Source: Leptospira ainlahdjerensis (GTDB lineage Bacteria; Spirochaetota; Leptospiria; Leptospirales; Leptospiraceae). From it: 64,000 nt of DNA. Location: the NCBI RefSeq assembly GCF_016919175.1, contig NZ_JAFFPU010000012.1:108443-172442 (forward strand), read 5' to 3'. Below the pieces are notes generated by a model, which was not told the DNA's origin, made no database searches, and saw only the letters and a program-made list of their open reading frames with translations. This document shows positions 25,538 to 38,806 of the stretch, one piece after another. Each line of letters starts with the position of its first letter. The first letter of the stretch is position 1. The position numbers and the translations under genes are program-made.

Positions 25538-25907
25538 AAACACAAAACAAAAAGGGGAAATCTTAAAGGTTCTCGAAGCAGCCAAGGGGCCTTTATCGAT
25601 CAAAGAAATCTTCGAACTCTCTCGAAAGAATCTCGACAACCTCGGAATCGCCACAGTCTATCGAGCCGTCAATCATCTGATGGAAACCGGCGCCATCAAT
25701 GAAATCCATCTTCCTGGAGAATCCTCCCGTTTTGAGGCGAGCCATCTTCACCACCACCATCACTTTCATTGCAAACAATGTGATCGGGTCTTTGACGTTG
25801 AAATCTGTCCGTTTCCTCTCGACAAAAGCCCTAAAGGTTTTACCGTGGACACCCATGAGATCATCCTCTATGGGACTTGCTCCGACTGTAATTCCAAAGT
25901 AAAATGA
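25506..25907 (+). CDS. Fur-family metalloregulator, Zur-like
   Basis: A 133-residue protein of Fur size. The N-terminal winged helix ends with the recognition region [17 protein letters not shown] (about 46-62). The hinge is followed by the metal cluster [13 protein letters not shown] (80-92) and the C-terminal CSDC (125-128); the pair of CxxC motifs builds the structural zinc site. It could be Zur, Fur or PerR; overlap with the CobW-type chaperone gene favours zinc sensing. The next gene begins in its last codon (ATGA), so an SGNH protein is co-translated with the regulator. It probably represses its own transcript. Confidence 0.9.
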   Translation: MKAEVGKAALRNTKQKGEILKVLEAAKGPLSIKEIFELSRKNLDNLGIATVYRAVNHLMETGAINEIHLPGESSRFEASHLHHHHHFHCKQCDRVFDVEICPFPLDKSPKGFTVDTHEIILYGTCSDCNSKVK

Positions 25908-27472
25908 ATTCAGAATCACGATTAAAGTTTAAAACTTTCTGTATCTCTCTTCTACTTCTTTTAGGATTCGTTTTTTTAGACAGAGTGATCTTTCCGATCG
26001 CACTTTTCGAATTTCCAAACGAACTCGAGTGGGACACTTCTCCTTGGTACAATTTTCTTCACAAAAGAAGAAACATCAGCTTTAAAAACGACGAAAAGGG
26101 GATTCTGATCGCGGGAAGTAGCGTAGCGTTGTATTCTTCTTATCCGGATAAGATAGCACAAAAAATCAATTCTTCAAAAAGGGTTTCGTCGAACTTCCAC
26201 GCGGAATTCTATTCCCATCCCGCGATGTCTCCTACCGATTTTTATTATTATTCGGACGACATCCTTTCTAAAAATCCGGAGGTTGTCGTTTACGTTTTTA
26301 ATCCCGCCGATTTACAATTAGATTATATTCAAAAAACGGAATCTAATTCAGCGAGTTTCAACGAAGCCGCAAGACTCAAGGATTATAAGGTCCGGCACCA
26401 GAATCGTTTCATTTTTCCGGGAGAATTTTTAGCGGACCACTGGAAGAATTATTCCAAGGGAGATTTTTTTTCCCAGCTTGCAAAGGCGGGAATTCTTCTC
26501 AATCGTTATAGAAGTTTCTTATACGATCCGTGGATGGAATACATAGAACATCATACAAGAACGATGCGCTCCTATCATTATTTCACCGGCGCCGTTCCGA
26601 AAGAGGGGATCTTTCTTCGAGGTTGGACGCCGCCACAGTTTACGATCGAATGTGAACTCAAGGACGGAAAACTTTCCGAGGATATCTTTACACAAAAGCC
26701 GGGAATCAACTTACTCATTGAAGAAACGACTCCGAGCGGAGCGCCAATGAAGTATGAAGCTTTGTTCAACGAGACTTACTCTAAACCGGGTTGGAAGCCA
26801 ATTCTCCTAAAATTCGAAGACGAGTTCGGGAAAAAAAAGAACTCCGTGACCTTAAGATTCACCGTATCTCCGACAACCAGCTCAGAAGAAGTTGATGCGA
26901 GAATTTTCGGAATCCCCGCGACCTACGGAATCCGGCTCCCCCAGAACTTTTGCAGAAGGGAAATCAGAACGGGAATATCCTACGAAAGAATCCACGGCCT
27001 TGACGACGATCGTGTCGAGAACATGTCCGACGGAGAATACTTAAAAGACTACGAAAGACGTCTTTATTACAATCCTGAAAACGAAGGTGCCTTGAATCGT
27101 CTCAAAAAAGTCCAAAAAAACAAAGAGATCCTCGGCGATTCCGAATTTTTTACCTGGTCCGAGTTTGTTTTTTTGGAAAAGACGATCTCAAAGTTCAAAG
27201 CGAAAGGGAAAAAGCTCGTCATCATCAATTCGCCAGAAAATCCTATTGAAAGTAAATATTACAAAAACGGAAATTGGTATCGGGGATATCTAAACTTCTT
27301 CGAATCCCGGAGGAATAAAGACTTCGGTTTTTACGATCTCAAAGATTCGATGGGGGATAAAAAATTCTTTTTGGATCCTCATCATTTGACATTCAATGCC
27401 GCACAAAAAAGTTCCGGGTTGTATGCCGAATCGATCTTAGAATTCCTCGATTCTCCAGAGCGAAAAAAATAG
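25904..27472 (+). CDS. SGNH/DUF1574-like protein linked to the Fur-type regulator
   Basis: A 522-residue protein with one N-terminal membrane segment (about 12-33) and a large extracytoplasmic part. IAGSSVALYSS has GSS at 71-73, the expected SGNH nucleophile position, and DPHHLTFNA near the C-terminus (about 491-499) provides the Asp/His pair. It is longer than the two SGNH proteins at the start of the window, with an insert of about 150 residues (roughly 220-370). It overlaps the regulator gene as ATGA and the next gene by one base, so all are probably on the metal-regulated transcript. No MBOAT gene lies nearby. The likely role is modification of a surface glycan; unproven. Confidence 0.7.
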   Translation: MNSESRLKFKTFCISLLLLLGFVFLDRVIFPIALFEFPNELEWDTSPWYNFLHKRRNISFKNDEKGILIAGSSVALYSSYPDKIAQKINSSKRVSSNFHAEFYSHPAMSPTDFYYYSDDILSKNPEVVVYVFNPADLQLDYIQKTESNSASFNEAARLKDYKVRHQNRFIFPGEFLADHWKNYSKGDFFSQLAKAGILLNRYRSFLYDPWMEYIEHHTRTMRSYHYFTGAVPKEGIFLRGWTPPQFTIECELKDGKLSEDIFTQKPGINLLIEETTPSGAPMKYEALFNETYSKPGWKPILLKFEDEFGKKKNSVTLRFTVSPTTSSEEVDARIFGIPATYGIRLPQNFCRREIRTGISYERIHGLDDDRVENMSDGEYLKDYERRLYYNPENEGALNRLKKVQKNKEILGDSEFFTWSEFVFLEKTISKFKAKGKKLVIINSPENPIESKYYKNGNWYRGYLNFFESRRNKDFGFYDLKDSMGDKKFFLDPHHLTFNAAQKSSGLYAESILEFLDSPERKK

Positions 27473-28716
27473 TGAACTCAAATCGGAATTCGATTTTTGC
27501 CCGAATTCGGTATCAGCTTGAAAGTCCGAAGTTTGTTCTTCCTTTCTTTTTAATCCTTTATATTCTCTCCTCAATTCTCATCTGGAAAAAATACGACTGG
27601 AATCCGAGTTCTCAGATCAATTTCGGAATGCAGTTTGTAGTCCAGAATCCGGAACGGACGCCGAAAAGCGCTGTGATCTTCCAAAGTCAACCGGGCGATT
27701 TAGGTGCCGGCTACGACGGGCAGATCTTTTATTTTTACTCGAGAATGTTAAGCGAATTCAATTTAGAGTGGCCGAAAGGATTCGAGGCCAATATTCGAGC
27801 GCTCCGAATCGGATATCCACTTTTGATTTCTCCCTTTGGCTGGTTCGGACTCTGGGGAAACGTAGCGGGGATGTTTCTTGTGAACTTGATCTTGATTTTA
27901 TCTTCCTGGTTTTTACTAAGAAATCTTTGCGGAGAAAAATACCGGATCGGTTCCAGTTTGTATTTATTTTCTCCCTTCCTTTTGGGAAGTTATGCGCTCT
28001 TAGTAAGCGACGCGACCTTGGCAAGTCTTCTCGTTTTCGTTTATTGGTTATATAAAAAAGAAAAGTGGATTTTGTTCTCTTTTGCGGGAGCCCTTGCGAT
28101 CCTCACAAAGGAACAGGCCTTATTCTTACTCTTTCCCTTGGGACTTCAATCCTTGTTGGAGAGAAAATGGAAAACTTCCTTTTGGATCGCTTCCACACTA
28201 ACGCTTCCGATCCTTTGGGCCTTCTTTTTGAAAGTTCAAATCCCCGAATGGTCTCCGACAAGATTCGCGGACTTCTTTGCACCGTTAGACGGCTTTGCGG
28301 GTTATTGGAAGGAAATCAACGAACCGTCTTTGTTTTCGTTTTTGCATGCGCCCGACTTTGAAACCAAACTGACTTTGTTCGCCAAAAAGTTTTCCAGGGT
28401 TCCTCTTTTTCTTTTGTTTCTTTCGGGGCTTTTTGTCCTTTCGAGCGGGGATTGGAGAAAAGGTTTAGGAAATCGGCTTTCTTTTTTTTTGGTGATGTTT
28501 TCTATTTTTTCGGCGGGTTATATTTTCTATTGGTCTTCTTACGAAAACGTTTCGAGAATGTTTACGGTGTCGATCGTTTTTTTAATCTTCTGGAAACTAG
28601 AAGACGAGACAATCTCCGATCGGATCTATTGGATCGTTTCCGGATGTATTTTGTTTCTGTTCGTATTCAAGTTGGCTTTTATTTCCAGAACTCTCCAATA
28701 CGAAATCTGGAAATAA
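27472..28716 (+). CDS. Membrane glycosyltransferase-like protein (GT-C)
   Basis: A GTG start at 27472 shares one base with the stop of the SGNH gene. The 414-residue product has about ten membrane segments. The first loop contains GAGYDGQIFYFYS (about 80-92), and a YDGQ/DGQFYY motif in that loop marks a family of GT-C membrane enzymes. It is probably a periplasmic-facing sugar transferase that uses a polyprenyl-phosphate donor. Its place after the CobW, Fur and SGNH genes is unusual and suggests that the envelope change is tied to metal supply. Confidence 0.65.
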   Translation: MNSNRNSIFARIRYQLESPKFVLPFFLILYILSSILIWKKYDWNPSSQINFGMQFVVQNPERTPKSAVIFQSQPGDLGAGYDGQIFYFYSRMLSEFNLEWPKGFEANIRALRIGYPLLISPFGWFGLWGNVAGMFLVNLILILSSWFLLRNLCGEKYRIGSSLYLFSPFLLGSYALLVSDATLASLLVFVYWLYKKEKWILFSFAGALAILTKEQALFLLFPLGLQSLLERKWKTSFWIASTLTLPILWAFFLKVQIPEWSPTRFADFFAPLDGFAGYWKEINEPSLFSFLHAPDFETKLTLFAKKFSRVPLFLLFLSGLFVLSSGDWRKGLGNRLSFFLVMFSIFSAGYIFYWSSYENVSRMFTVSIVFLIFWKLEDETISDRIYWIVSGCILFLFVFKLAFISRTLQYEIWK

Positions 28717-28763
28717 AATCTCTTCCAAAACCCAATTGATCTCCGTAAACTTTCTAATGAAAA

Positions 28764-28780
28764 TGCTAGAACTCCCACAA
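28764..28780. repeat. Dispersed palindrome copy
   Basis: TGCTAGAACTCCCACAA; degenerate left arm. Confidence 0.4.
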
Positions 28781-29070
28781 ATTCCGTCATTTTCGTAAAA
28801 AAGTTCAAACAAACTTAGAATAGTAAATTCTAAATGGGATGCGTACATTCTGAAATCTTGATATAGTCTTTTAGATTTGAAAAGATTGAGAAGTTTTTAG
28901 AAAAAGAACTTTGACAAAGACGAAAAAATTTATGAGCAGAAGAATGTTTCGACAAATGGCACCCTTGCGAAAAAAATCAAGGACAGACTTCATCCGGTCC
29001 GTATCCAAGATGATTTTCGGCGGAATCCAGATTTCCCCGTACGGGAATCGGGACTCCGATAAAAAGGCGG

Positions 29071-29090
29071 TTTTGTAGGAGCTCACACAA
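29071..29090. repeat. Dispersed palindrome copy
   Basis: TTTTGTAGGAGCTCACACAA, close to the consensus. Confidence 0.55.
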
Positions 29091-29137
29091 CAAAGACACA
29101 AAGCTCTGCCGCGTTTAACGTGAGATCGCAGTTCTTT

Positions 29138-30713
<1,576 letters not shown>

Positions 30714-30724
<11 letters not shown>

Positions 30725-32231
30725 TTTCTGATTCCAGGCCGTAGGTCTTACGGATTTTTTCGTCGGCCTTCTCCGCTTCTTCTCGATTGAGAATCAAGGG
30801 CACTTGAACATCCAAGAATTTCAGACGAAGGTATTTGTCTTTCGAATCGTTTAAAATTCTTTTGAGATCTTCCAACTGAGTCACGGGAATTCCGTTTACA
30901 GATTCCAAAACTAAATTGACGAAGTAATCCGAGGAAGAATTGACCGGGTGCGATAACTTTCGATAGAGAACGACGTCCGTCTTTTTGGTTCTGTTGAGTC
31001 CGTCTTCGATAAAATAAAAAAATCTGTATAAGAGTTGGCTTCCACCGGAAGTGTTTCCGCCTCGGCTCCAACTCGTGATCAGATCTCGCGACATCTCTTG
31101 AAAGAGAAGTCCTCCGATCATCGCGAAATCATACGGTTTATCGTATTGGTTCCGCATAAAATCAAAGTCGGGCATACGGATCGCGGGGAAGGATACGGTC
31201 ATTTCCTTTCCATTTCTATAGAGTTTAAAAGTGATCTTATCTCCCGCGTGTTTGTTGTCCACGATCTCCACAAAGTCCACTCTCGCGTCCCGGTCTTGCA
31301 TCACGGTTCCGTTTTTACCGATCGGATTTCCGTCGATCTCCACGAGAAAGTCTCCTTCTTTTAGATACTTTTCAGCGGATCCGTTTTTCAAAACCTTGGA
31401 AACAAAAACACCTTCTAAAGAATCCGGAATTCCTTTCGCCTTTCGCAAAGAAACGTTAAACGAATTGAGGGTTCGAACTCCGAGCTCCACATAACCGTCG
31501 TATTTGCCGTCTTCGATATCGGTGAGGAAATGACGTATAACGTTGGTGGGAATGAGATAACCGATATTCTCACCCTTGGTCGCGACTTGAAACGCAACTC
31601 CGACTACCTTGTCGTCTTGGATCGCCGGTCCTCCGGAGTTTCCAGGATTGATCGCCGCGTCCACTTGCAAAACCAAATGACTGTCCACGGCGGAATGAGA
31701 ATAAACGGATTGATCCTTTCTCGAAACGATTCCTCTCGTCACCGAAACCTTATTCCCGCCGATCGGATAACCGACCACGATCAAAGGAGAATTGAGTTCC
31801 GGAATTTCTCCGAGTTGAAGATCTCTCGAGTCTTTGTAGAATTCGGGGCTTTCCGCTTCGAGAACGGCCAAATCACAATCATGGGCTATATGAAGAACCT
31901 TTACGCCGTACCATTCGGTTTGATTGTATCTCTGCACCTGAACGAACTTTGCGTTCGAGATTACGTGTGCGTTTGTAATGATTCTTTTATTCCCGATCAA
32001 AAAACCGGTTCCGGAACTTGCGCGAACCGCGTCCGTCGTCCAAGGCGAAAACGGATTTACCGACTGAGAATAAACTCGAATTTGGACGACTCCCTTTCGA
32101 AGTTCGTCAAAAGGAAGAGGGCCTTCCACTGCATTGGTTTTTGTTTGAAAAAACAAAAACACCGAAACAAGAAGAAGTTGGCGACTTCTCTTGACCCCAA
32201 TTCTTAAAAAACCGGATAGATTAGCCGTCAA
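30714..32231 (-). CDS. HtrA/DegP-like serine protease with PDZ domain
   Basis: The start is placed at a TTG at 32231 because GGAGG lies 5 bases upstream; a TTG at 32243 overlaps that ribosome site. The 505-residue product has a hydrophobic signal (about 16-34), a trypsin-like domain with His89 (NAHV), Asp120 (DCDLAVL) and Ser199 (NPGNSGGP), and a PDZ-like region (about 265-350). It should act in the periplasm on damaged envelope proteins. apt ends 38 bp upstream and the catalytically dead paralogue follows with an 11-bp overlap, so the three are likely one operon. The C-terminal 130 residues are shared with the dead copy and are longer than in common DegP. Confidence 0.9.
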
Positions 32232-32269
32232 TGGGCCCTCCAAAGCGAATATTCAATTTTTAGAATTTT

Positions 32270-32822
<553 letters not shown>

Positions 32823-32886
32823 ATTTTTATTTTACGGGTTCTATTCAAAAAACCGGAGACATTTCAAACAATTCTTTTTTATTTCC

Positions 32887-32915
32887 AAGAAAGAAAAGCC
32901 CGGCAAAACCGGGCT
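32887..32915 (-). terminator. Rho-independent terminator of htpX
   Basis: On the minus strand AGCCCGG-TTTTG-CCGGGCT forms a seven-pair, GC-rich hairpin followed by TTTTCTTTCTT. It lies about 29 bases after the htpX stop, in the gap before apt, so htpX is transcribed alone. Confidence 0.92.
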
Positions 32916-32943
32916 GATTTTAGGAACTCTTAAAAACTCCGAA

Positions 32944-33834
32944 TCAATATCCTGAATTTTTCAAAGCTGCGATTCTCGCTTCTAAAGGCGGGTGAGTGGA
33001 AAACAAGGCCAACCACTTACCGTGTCCCGAGATCTTCATCGTTGCAAGAGATTCTCCACCCCTTGGATCTTCCGGAGCTTCAAAAGTACGTTTTAACTTT
33101 TCAAGAGCGGACACCATGTTCTGACGTCCCGCGAGTTTCGCTCCGCCGGCATCAGCACGATATTCTCTCGTTCTTGAAAAATAAGCGACCACGATCGATC
33201 CAAGAATGCTGAATAAAATGCTGAGTACGATGTTGGCGACCAAACGCACCGTGTATTGTGCGTCTTCGTCTTTTACGAGAGTACTCAACGCATAGCTCAC
33301 GATTCTCGAGAAGAATATTACAAAAGCGTTGACTACTCCTTGGACGAGAGTCATGGTTACCATGTCACCGTTCGCAACGTGAGCAAGTTCGTGCGCGAGA
33401 ACTCCTTCTACTTCTCCGTTGTCCATCACTTGCAAAAGTCCGCTGGAAACAGCGACAAGAGAACTGGACTTGGACGGTCCGGTTGCAAACGCGTTGACTT
33501 CGGGAGAATGATAAATTCCCACTTCCGGCATCGGAATGTTCGCGGCCCTCGCGAGTCTTTCGACTTTAGAATACAATTCTCTTTCCACTCCGGTTGCGGA
33601 TTGGCGATTGATTACCTTTACACCCATCATCGTCTTCGCCATAAACTTGGATAGAAGGAGGGAAATAAAGGATCCGCCCATACCCCAGAGGAGGGCAAAG
33701 ATCATCAAGGATTCGTAATTAAGTCCGTTTGCGTTGAGATACGGCCCGATTCCAAGCACGCTCGTTACAATCGAAATCGTAACCACGACCAAGATATTCG
33801 TCAGCAAAAACAACCCAATTCGTTTAAACCACAT
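32944..33834 (-). CDS. htpX: HtpX zinc metalloprotease (M48B)
   Basis: A 296-residue inner-membrane protease: two N-terminal membrane segments (about 8-27 and 40-62), AHELAHVANGD with the HExxH zinc site (148-152), two more membrane segments (about 165-225) and the downstream zinc ligand Glu in SRTREYRADAGG. It degrades misfolded membrane proteins. AGGAG lies 7 bases before the ATG and a strong terminator follows, so it is monocistronic. A TATAAA-like -10 candidate lies about 25-30 bases upstream of the ribosome site. Confidence 0.95.
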   Translation of the reverse strand: MWFKRIGLFLLTNILVVVTISIVTSVLGIGPYLNANGLNYESLMIFALLWGMGGSFISLLLSKFMAKTMMGVKVINRQSATGVERELYSKVERLARAANIPMPEVGIYHSPEVNAFATGPSKSSSLVAVSSGLLQVMDNGEVEGVLAHELAHVANGDMVTMTLVQGVVNAFVIFFSRIVSYALSTLVKDEDAQYTVRLVANIVLSILFSILGSIVVAYFSRTREYRADAGGAKLAGRQNMVSALEKLKRTFEAPEDPRGGESLATMKISGHGKWLALFSTHPPLEARIAALKNSGY

Positions 33835-34204
33835 TTTGGTTTCTCCTATTCATCTTCTTTTCTTTATACTATCAGTCTGCCTAAGAACGATTCCTATTTT
33901 TATGGGAAACGCGATTTTTTTGTCCGATGGAATTCTTAAAAATCCAATCCGTCGTTTCTCGTCGTTCTAAAATCGCGGATGCACTATCACGGCAAATCCA
34001 CGATTCTCAATTACTTAGACCTTTCCAACAAAACTTTCGATCCATTTCGAAGAAGCTTCCTCGAATGCTGCCCCTTTTTTGGACCAAAAAAATCGACCTT
34101 CTTCACGTTTCGATTTTTCCGCGGGACGTTTCGTTTTCGACAAAACTTAAAATTCTTCTTTGAGTCCGTTCGGCGAGGATTCAAAAATTCGGAAGAATTT
34201 TGGT
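33835..34204. other. Gap of 370 bp upstream of htpX
   Basis: It lies between the htpX start and the end of the permease gene, both on the minus strand. The part next to htpX should contain its promoter (TAGTATAAAG at about 33867-33876 on the minus strand is a possible -10). ORFs in this interval are short and A/T-driven, and I found no RNA gene or repeat. Confidence 0.5.
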
Positions 34205-35811
<1,607 letters not shown>

Positions 35812-35815
<4 letters not shown>

Positions 35816-36288
35816 TGTTTCGATTTACTCCCAAAGTCCACTTGAATCACGTTGGACTTGTCGTCCTTCGTATCACCCTCTTTTTTCTCTGTTAAAACCG
35901 TCTTCTCTCCCGGAGAGGATTGTTTCCGATCCTCCAGTTCCGAGGTAAAAACTTTCATGTTCGTAAGCGTTGTCTGTGTTTTATCAAAATAACGAAGGAC
36001 ACAATCCCAGGGAATAAAAACTTCCTCCCAGACGTATCCGAATTGAAGTTCCGCGTAGATCCATTCCTCGCCCGCGTCGAGATTTCGAACTCCGCCTTTG
36101 GGACTAAAAACGAGAACGATTCCGGATTCTTTTTCGTCTCCGACTAATCCTCGTTTGCCGATGACGAGTTTGGGATGAGGAAGCGCGTGCAAAAAGAAAG
36201 TGCCGAATCCGTCCCAGTAGAGATCGAACAACTGTCGTTTGAACTTTCTCAGACTGAGAATTTCTTCCTTTAGATTTCCCTTATCCAT
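35812..36288 (-). CDS. SspB-like protein (putative ClpXP adaptor)
   Basis: The start is the ATG at 36288 (158 residues), which overlaps the stop of the dehydratase gene by 8 bp; the much longer frame above it lies inside that gene and is not credible. The core has a short helix, then GIVLVFSPKGGVRNLDAG and IYAELQFGYVWEEVFIPWDCVLRYF, resembling the SspB beta-barrel with its IPW-like pocket region, followed by a charged flexible tail ending in a short hydrophobic motif (NVIQVDFGSK), as in SspB proteins that contact ClpX. SspB delivers ssrA-tagged proteins to ClpXP. Assignment by pattern only. Confidence 0.6.
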
Positions 36289-38179
36289 TTTTGAAGTTTC
36301 GATCCGGACCTTCCGCGTTGGTTTCGCTGAGATAGTCTCCGTGAATTTTGTATTCCGGAACGAGGGCCTTAAAGGCCAGAAAAATTTCCTTGTCCTTATT
36401 GGTTCTTCCCGCGGTGAGAAGTTCGTTGAATCTTGCGATAAACGTAGTCGGTTCCTGATTCTCCAGAGGAGATGCGATCTTGATTTTAGGATGATGAGTT
36501 TTTTTGATCCCTTCCAGATCGAGAAGAAGCTCTTCGAATAATTTTTCTCCGGGCCTGAGTCCGGTAAACTGAATCGGGATGTCGACATGAGGCCTGAGTC
36601 CGCAGAGACGAATCATCTCTTCGGCGAGGTTGAGAATTTTTACGGGCTCGCCCATTTCTAAGATAAAGATCTCTCCACATTCTCCCATACTTCCTGCTTG
36701 GAGTACGAGTTGAGTCGCTTCCGGAATCGTCATAAAGTAGCGGATCACATCGGGATGTGTGACCGTGACGGGTCCACCGTTCGCAATCTGTTCTCTGAAT
36801 CTTGGAATCACCGAGCCGTTGGAGCCGAGTACGTTTCCGAATCGAACCGTGATAAACTTGGTTCTGGTTTCTCGGGAAATATGTTGCAGATACAATTCCG
36901 CGGCGCGTTTGGAAGCCCCCATGATGTTCACGGGATTGACCGCCTTGTCCGTCGAGATCAAAACAAAACGTTCCACTCCGGAAAGACGGGAAATATCGGC
37001 GATGTTTTTTGTGCCGAGGATATTGTTCATCACGGCTTCGGTCGGATTGACTTCCATCATAGGAACGTGTTTGTAAGCCGCCGAGTGAAAGACAACTTGG
37101 GGAGAATGCCTTTCAAAGATGGAACTCACACGGGAAAGATTTTTGATATCGGCCACGATCGGAACGAGTTCGATATTCTGACCTTGTAATTTCTTCTTGA
37201 GTTCGTATTCGATTTCGTATAACGGAGTTTCTGCGGAATCCAAAAGAAGAATCCGGGAAGGTTCAAAAACGGCGACTTGTCTACAGAGTTCGCTTCCGAT
37301 CGAACCTCCGGCTCCGGAAACAAGAATGGATTTTCCTTTGAGATAAGAACGAATGGATTCGATTTCAAGATCGACCACCGGACGACCCAAAAGGTCTTCC
37401 ACTTGCACTTCTCGGAGTTGATTCAACTTAGGAGAATCAAAAAACAAAGAACCCAAGGAAGGAAGAATTTTGAACTTTACGTCCGAATTCTCAAAAGAAC
37501 GAATCAAACGACTGATGAGCTTTCCGTCGGGATTGGAGATCGCGATGATGACCTGTTTGATTCCGAATTGACTGATCATCTGTTCCGCTTGATCGATCTT
37601 TGCGAGAATCGGAATACCTTGGATATGAGCTCCGATTTTTTGTACGTTGTCATCCAGAAAACCAACCGGATTGAGTTTGAGCTCGTTGTGTCTTCGGATT
37701 TCCGAAAGGAGTGTGGCTCCCACTTTTCCGGCGCCTAAGATCAGAGTAGGAAGTCCTTCTTCTTTTGATTTTTTAAGAATGTACTGATCTCGAAATACTC
37801 TCCAAGAAAAACTGCGAATACAAAGAAAACTGAGCAGAAGCAGCGTATCTAAAACAGGAACCATTCTGGAAAGTTGCTCGAAACGATTGTAAAAAAGAAG
37901 TGCGGTCGTCGAGACTAAAGAGGAAAGCAGGGTGACTTTGATGATCTCCACCAAATCGTGAATCGACGCGTAAGCCCAGATCGATCTGTAAATATCCGAA
38001 AGAATAAAAACTCCCGCACGAACCGAAATCACGATGACAAGAGACGTTAAAAATCTTTCCGGAGGAACTAAAAAGACAAAGGATTCAAAGCGGATCCAAT
38101 GTGCTAAAAAGAAAGAAATTCCCATGAAAAAAAGATCCAAGGGGAAAATCCACATTCTCCGATTCCATTGACCGAGCAT
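36281..38179 (-). CDS. CapD/WbpM-like nucleotide-sugar 4,6-dehydratase
   Basis: A 632-residue membrane protein. Four N-terminal segments (about 10-125) anchor it, a first Rossmann-like region follows (TLILGAGKVGATLL, about 145-158) and the catalytic SDR domain begins with SGAGGSIGSELC (288-299). AAYKHVPMMEVNPTEA and STDKAVNPVNIMGASKRAAE carry the remaining signature; the usual YxxxK is replaced in this family by a Met/Lys arrangement, here in the STDKA/GASK region. It probably converts UDP-GlcNAc or a similar sugar to the 4-keto-6-deoxy form for surface polysaccharide. It is the first of three overlapping genes. Confidence 0.92.
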   Translation of the reverse strand: MLGQWNRRMWIFPLDLFFMGISFFLAHWIRFESFVFLVPPERFLTSLVIVISVRAGVFILSDIYRSIWAYASIHDLVEIIKVTLLSSLVSTTALLFYNRFEQLSRMVPVLDTLLLLSFLCIRSFSWRVFRDQYILKKSKEEGLPTLILGAGKVGATLLSEIRRHNELKLNPVGFLDDNVQKIGAHIQGIPILAKIDQAEQMISQFGIKQVIIAISNPDGKLISRLIRSFENSDVKFKILPSLGSLFFDSPKLNQLREVQVEDLLGRPVVDLEIESIRSYLKGKSILVSGAGGSIGSELCRQVAVFEPSRILLLDSAETPLYEIEYELKKKLQGQNIELVPIVADIKNLSRVSSIFERHSPQVVFHSAAYKHVPMMEVNPTEAVMNNILGTKNIADISRLSGVERFVLISTDKAVNPVNIMGASKRAAELYLQHISRETRTKFITVRFGNVLGSNGSVIPRFREQIANGGPVTVTHPDVIRYFMTIPEATQLVLQAGSMGECGEIFILEMGEPVKILNLAEEMIRLCGLRPHVDIPIQFTGLRPGEKLFEELLLDLEGIKKTHHPKIKIASPLENQEPTTFIARFNELLTAGRTNKDKEIFLAFKALVPEYKIHGDYLSETNAEGPDRNFKNG

Positions 38180-38327
38180 GTAGGAAATAAAATCCTCTTC
38201 TTCCTAAAAGTCCAATCTTTTTGAAATAACGAACGCCGATTTTTAACCGATCCGAAAAATGTGTTGCAGAAAATCTTTTCTTGCCCGACTCCAATAGGAG
38301 AATAAATCGGTTTTAGATCGGGACACT

Positions 38328-38801
38328 TTGAAAGAAATCATCATCAACCTCCAAGGGGATTTGGACTTTAAACTGGGAGAAGCCCTATTCTCCAAATTGG
38401 AAGAACTTACCGAAGCGCCTAGAAGAATTCTTTTGGACGCTTCCGGTTTGAACTCGGCGACCCTCGAAGGCGCCTCGATTTTAAACCGACTTCCCGAACG
38501 TTTTCCGGATTCGAAATTTGCGATCTGTACAATTCCGGAAGGGATCGATCTTTCTTCGGAAGGGAATTCTCCCATTCTCGTTTTTCAGGACAGAGAATCG
38601 GCTAAGTCACATTTGACCGCTTCGGACGACGACACGACGGACCAGGAGTTTTCGGAAGAATCTACCGTATTGGTCCATTGTCCGATCTGTTTTCATCTTT
38701 TGAAAGTCCAGGGTTCCGGGAATTACGGATGTCCGGCCTGCAATTCCAAATTTTTCGTGACAAAAGATTTCAGAACGTCCCCTTTTGAAAGATTATTATA
38801 A
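38328..38801 (+). CDS. Small STAS-like protein with C-terminal zinc ribbon
   Basis: The start is a TTG at 38328 (157 residues); no better start is visible. Residues 1-85 look like a STAS domain: a short beta-strand, LDFKLGEALFSKLEEL, RRILLDASGLNSATLEGASIL and a final helix. Residues 118-143 contain CPIC and CPAC pairs, a zinc ribbon. The two parts are joined by an acidic linker (SDDDTTDQEFSEE). STAS domains regulate anti-sigma factors or transporters; the zinc ribbon could bind nucleic acid or protein. It is convergent with the 709-residue gene, 5 bp apart. Confidence 0.65.
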   Translation: MKEIIINLQGDLDFKLGEALFSKLEELTEAPRRILLDASGLNSATLEGASILNRLPERFPDSKFAICTIPEGIDLSSEGNSPILVFQDRESAKSHLTASDDDTTDQEFSEESTVLVHCPICFHLLKVQGSGNYGCPACNSKFFVTKDFRTSPFERLL

Positions 38802-38806
38802 TATTC

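Larger units (their letters stand above)
28717..29137. other. Intergenic gap, 421 bp, between convergent genes
   Basis: It contains two copies of the dispersed palindrome (28764-28780 and 29071-29090). Short ORFs here translate the repeat and have no other support. No RNA gene or clear terminator was seen. Confidence 0.6.
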
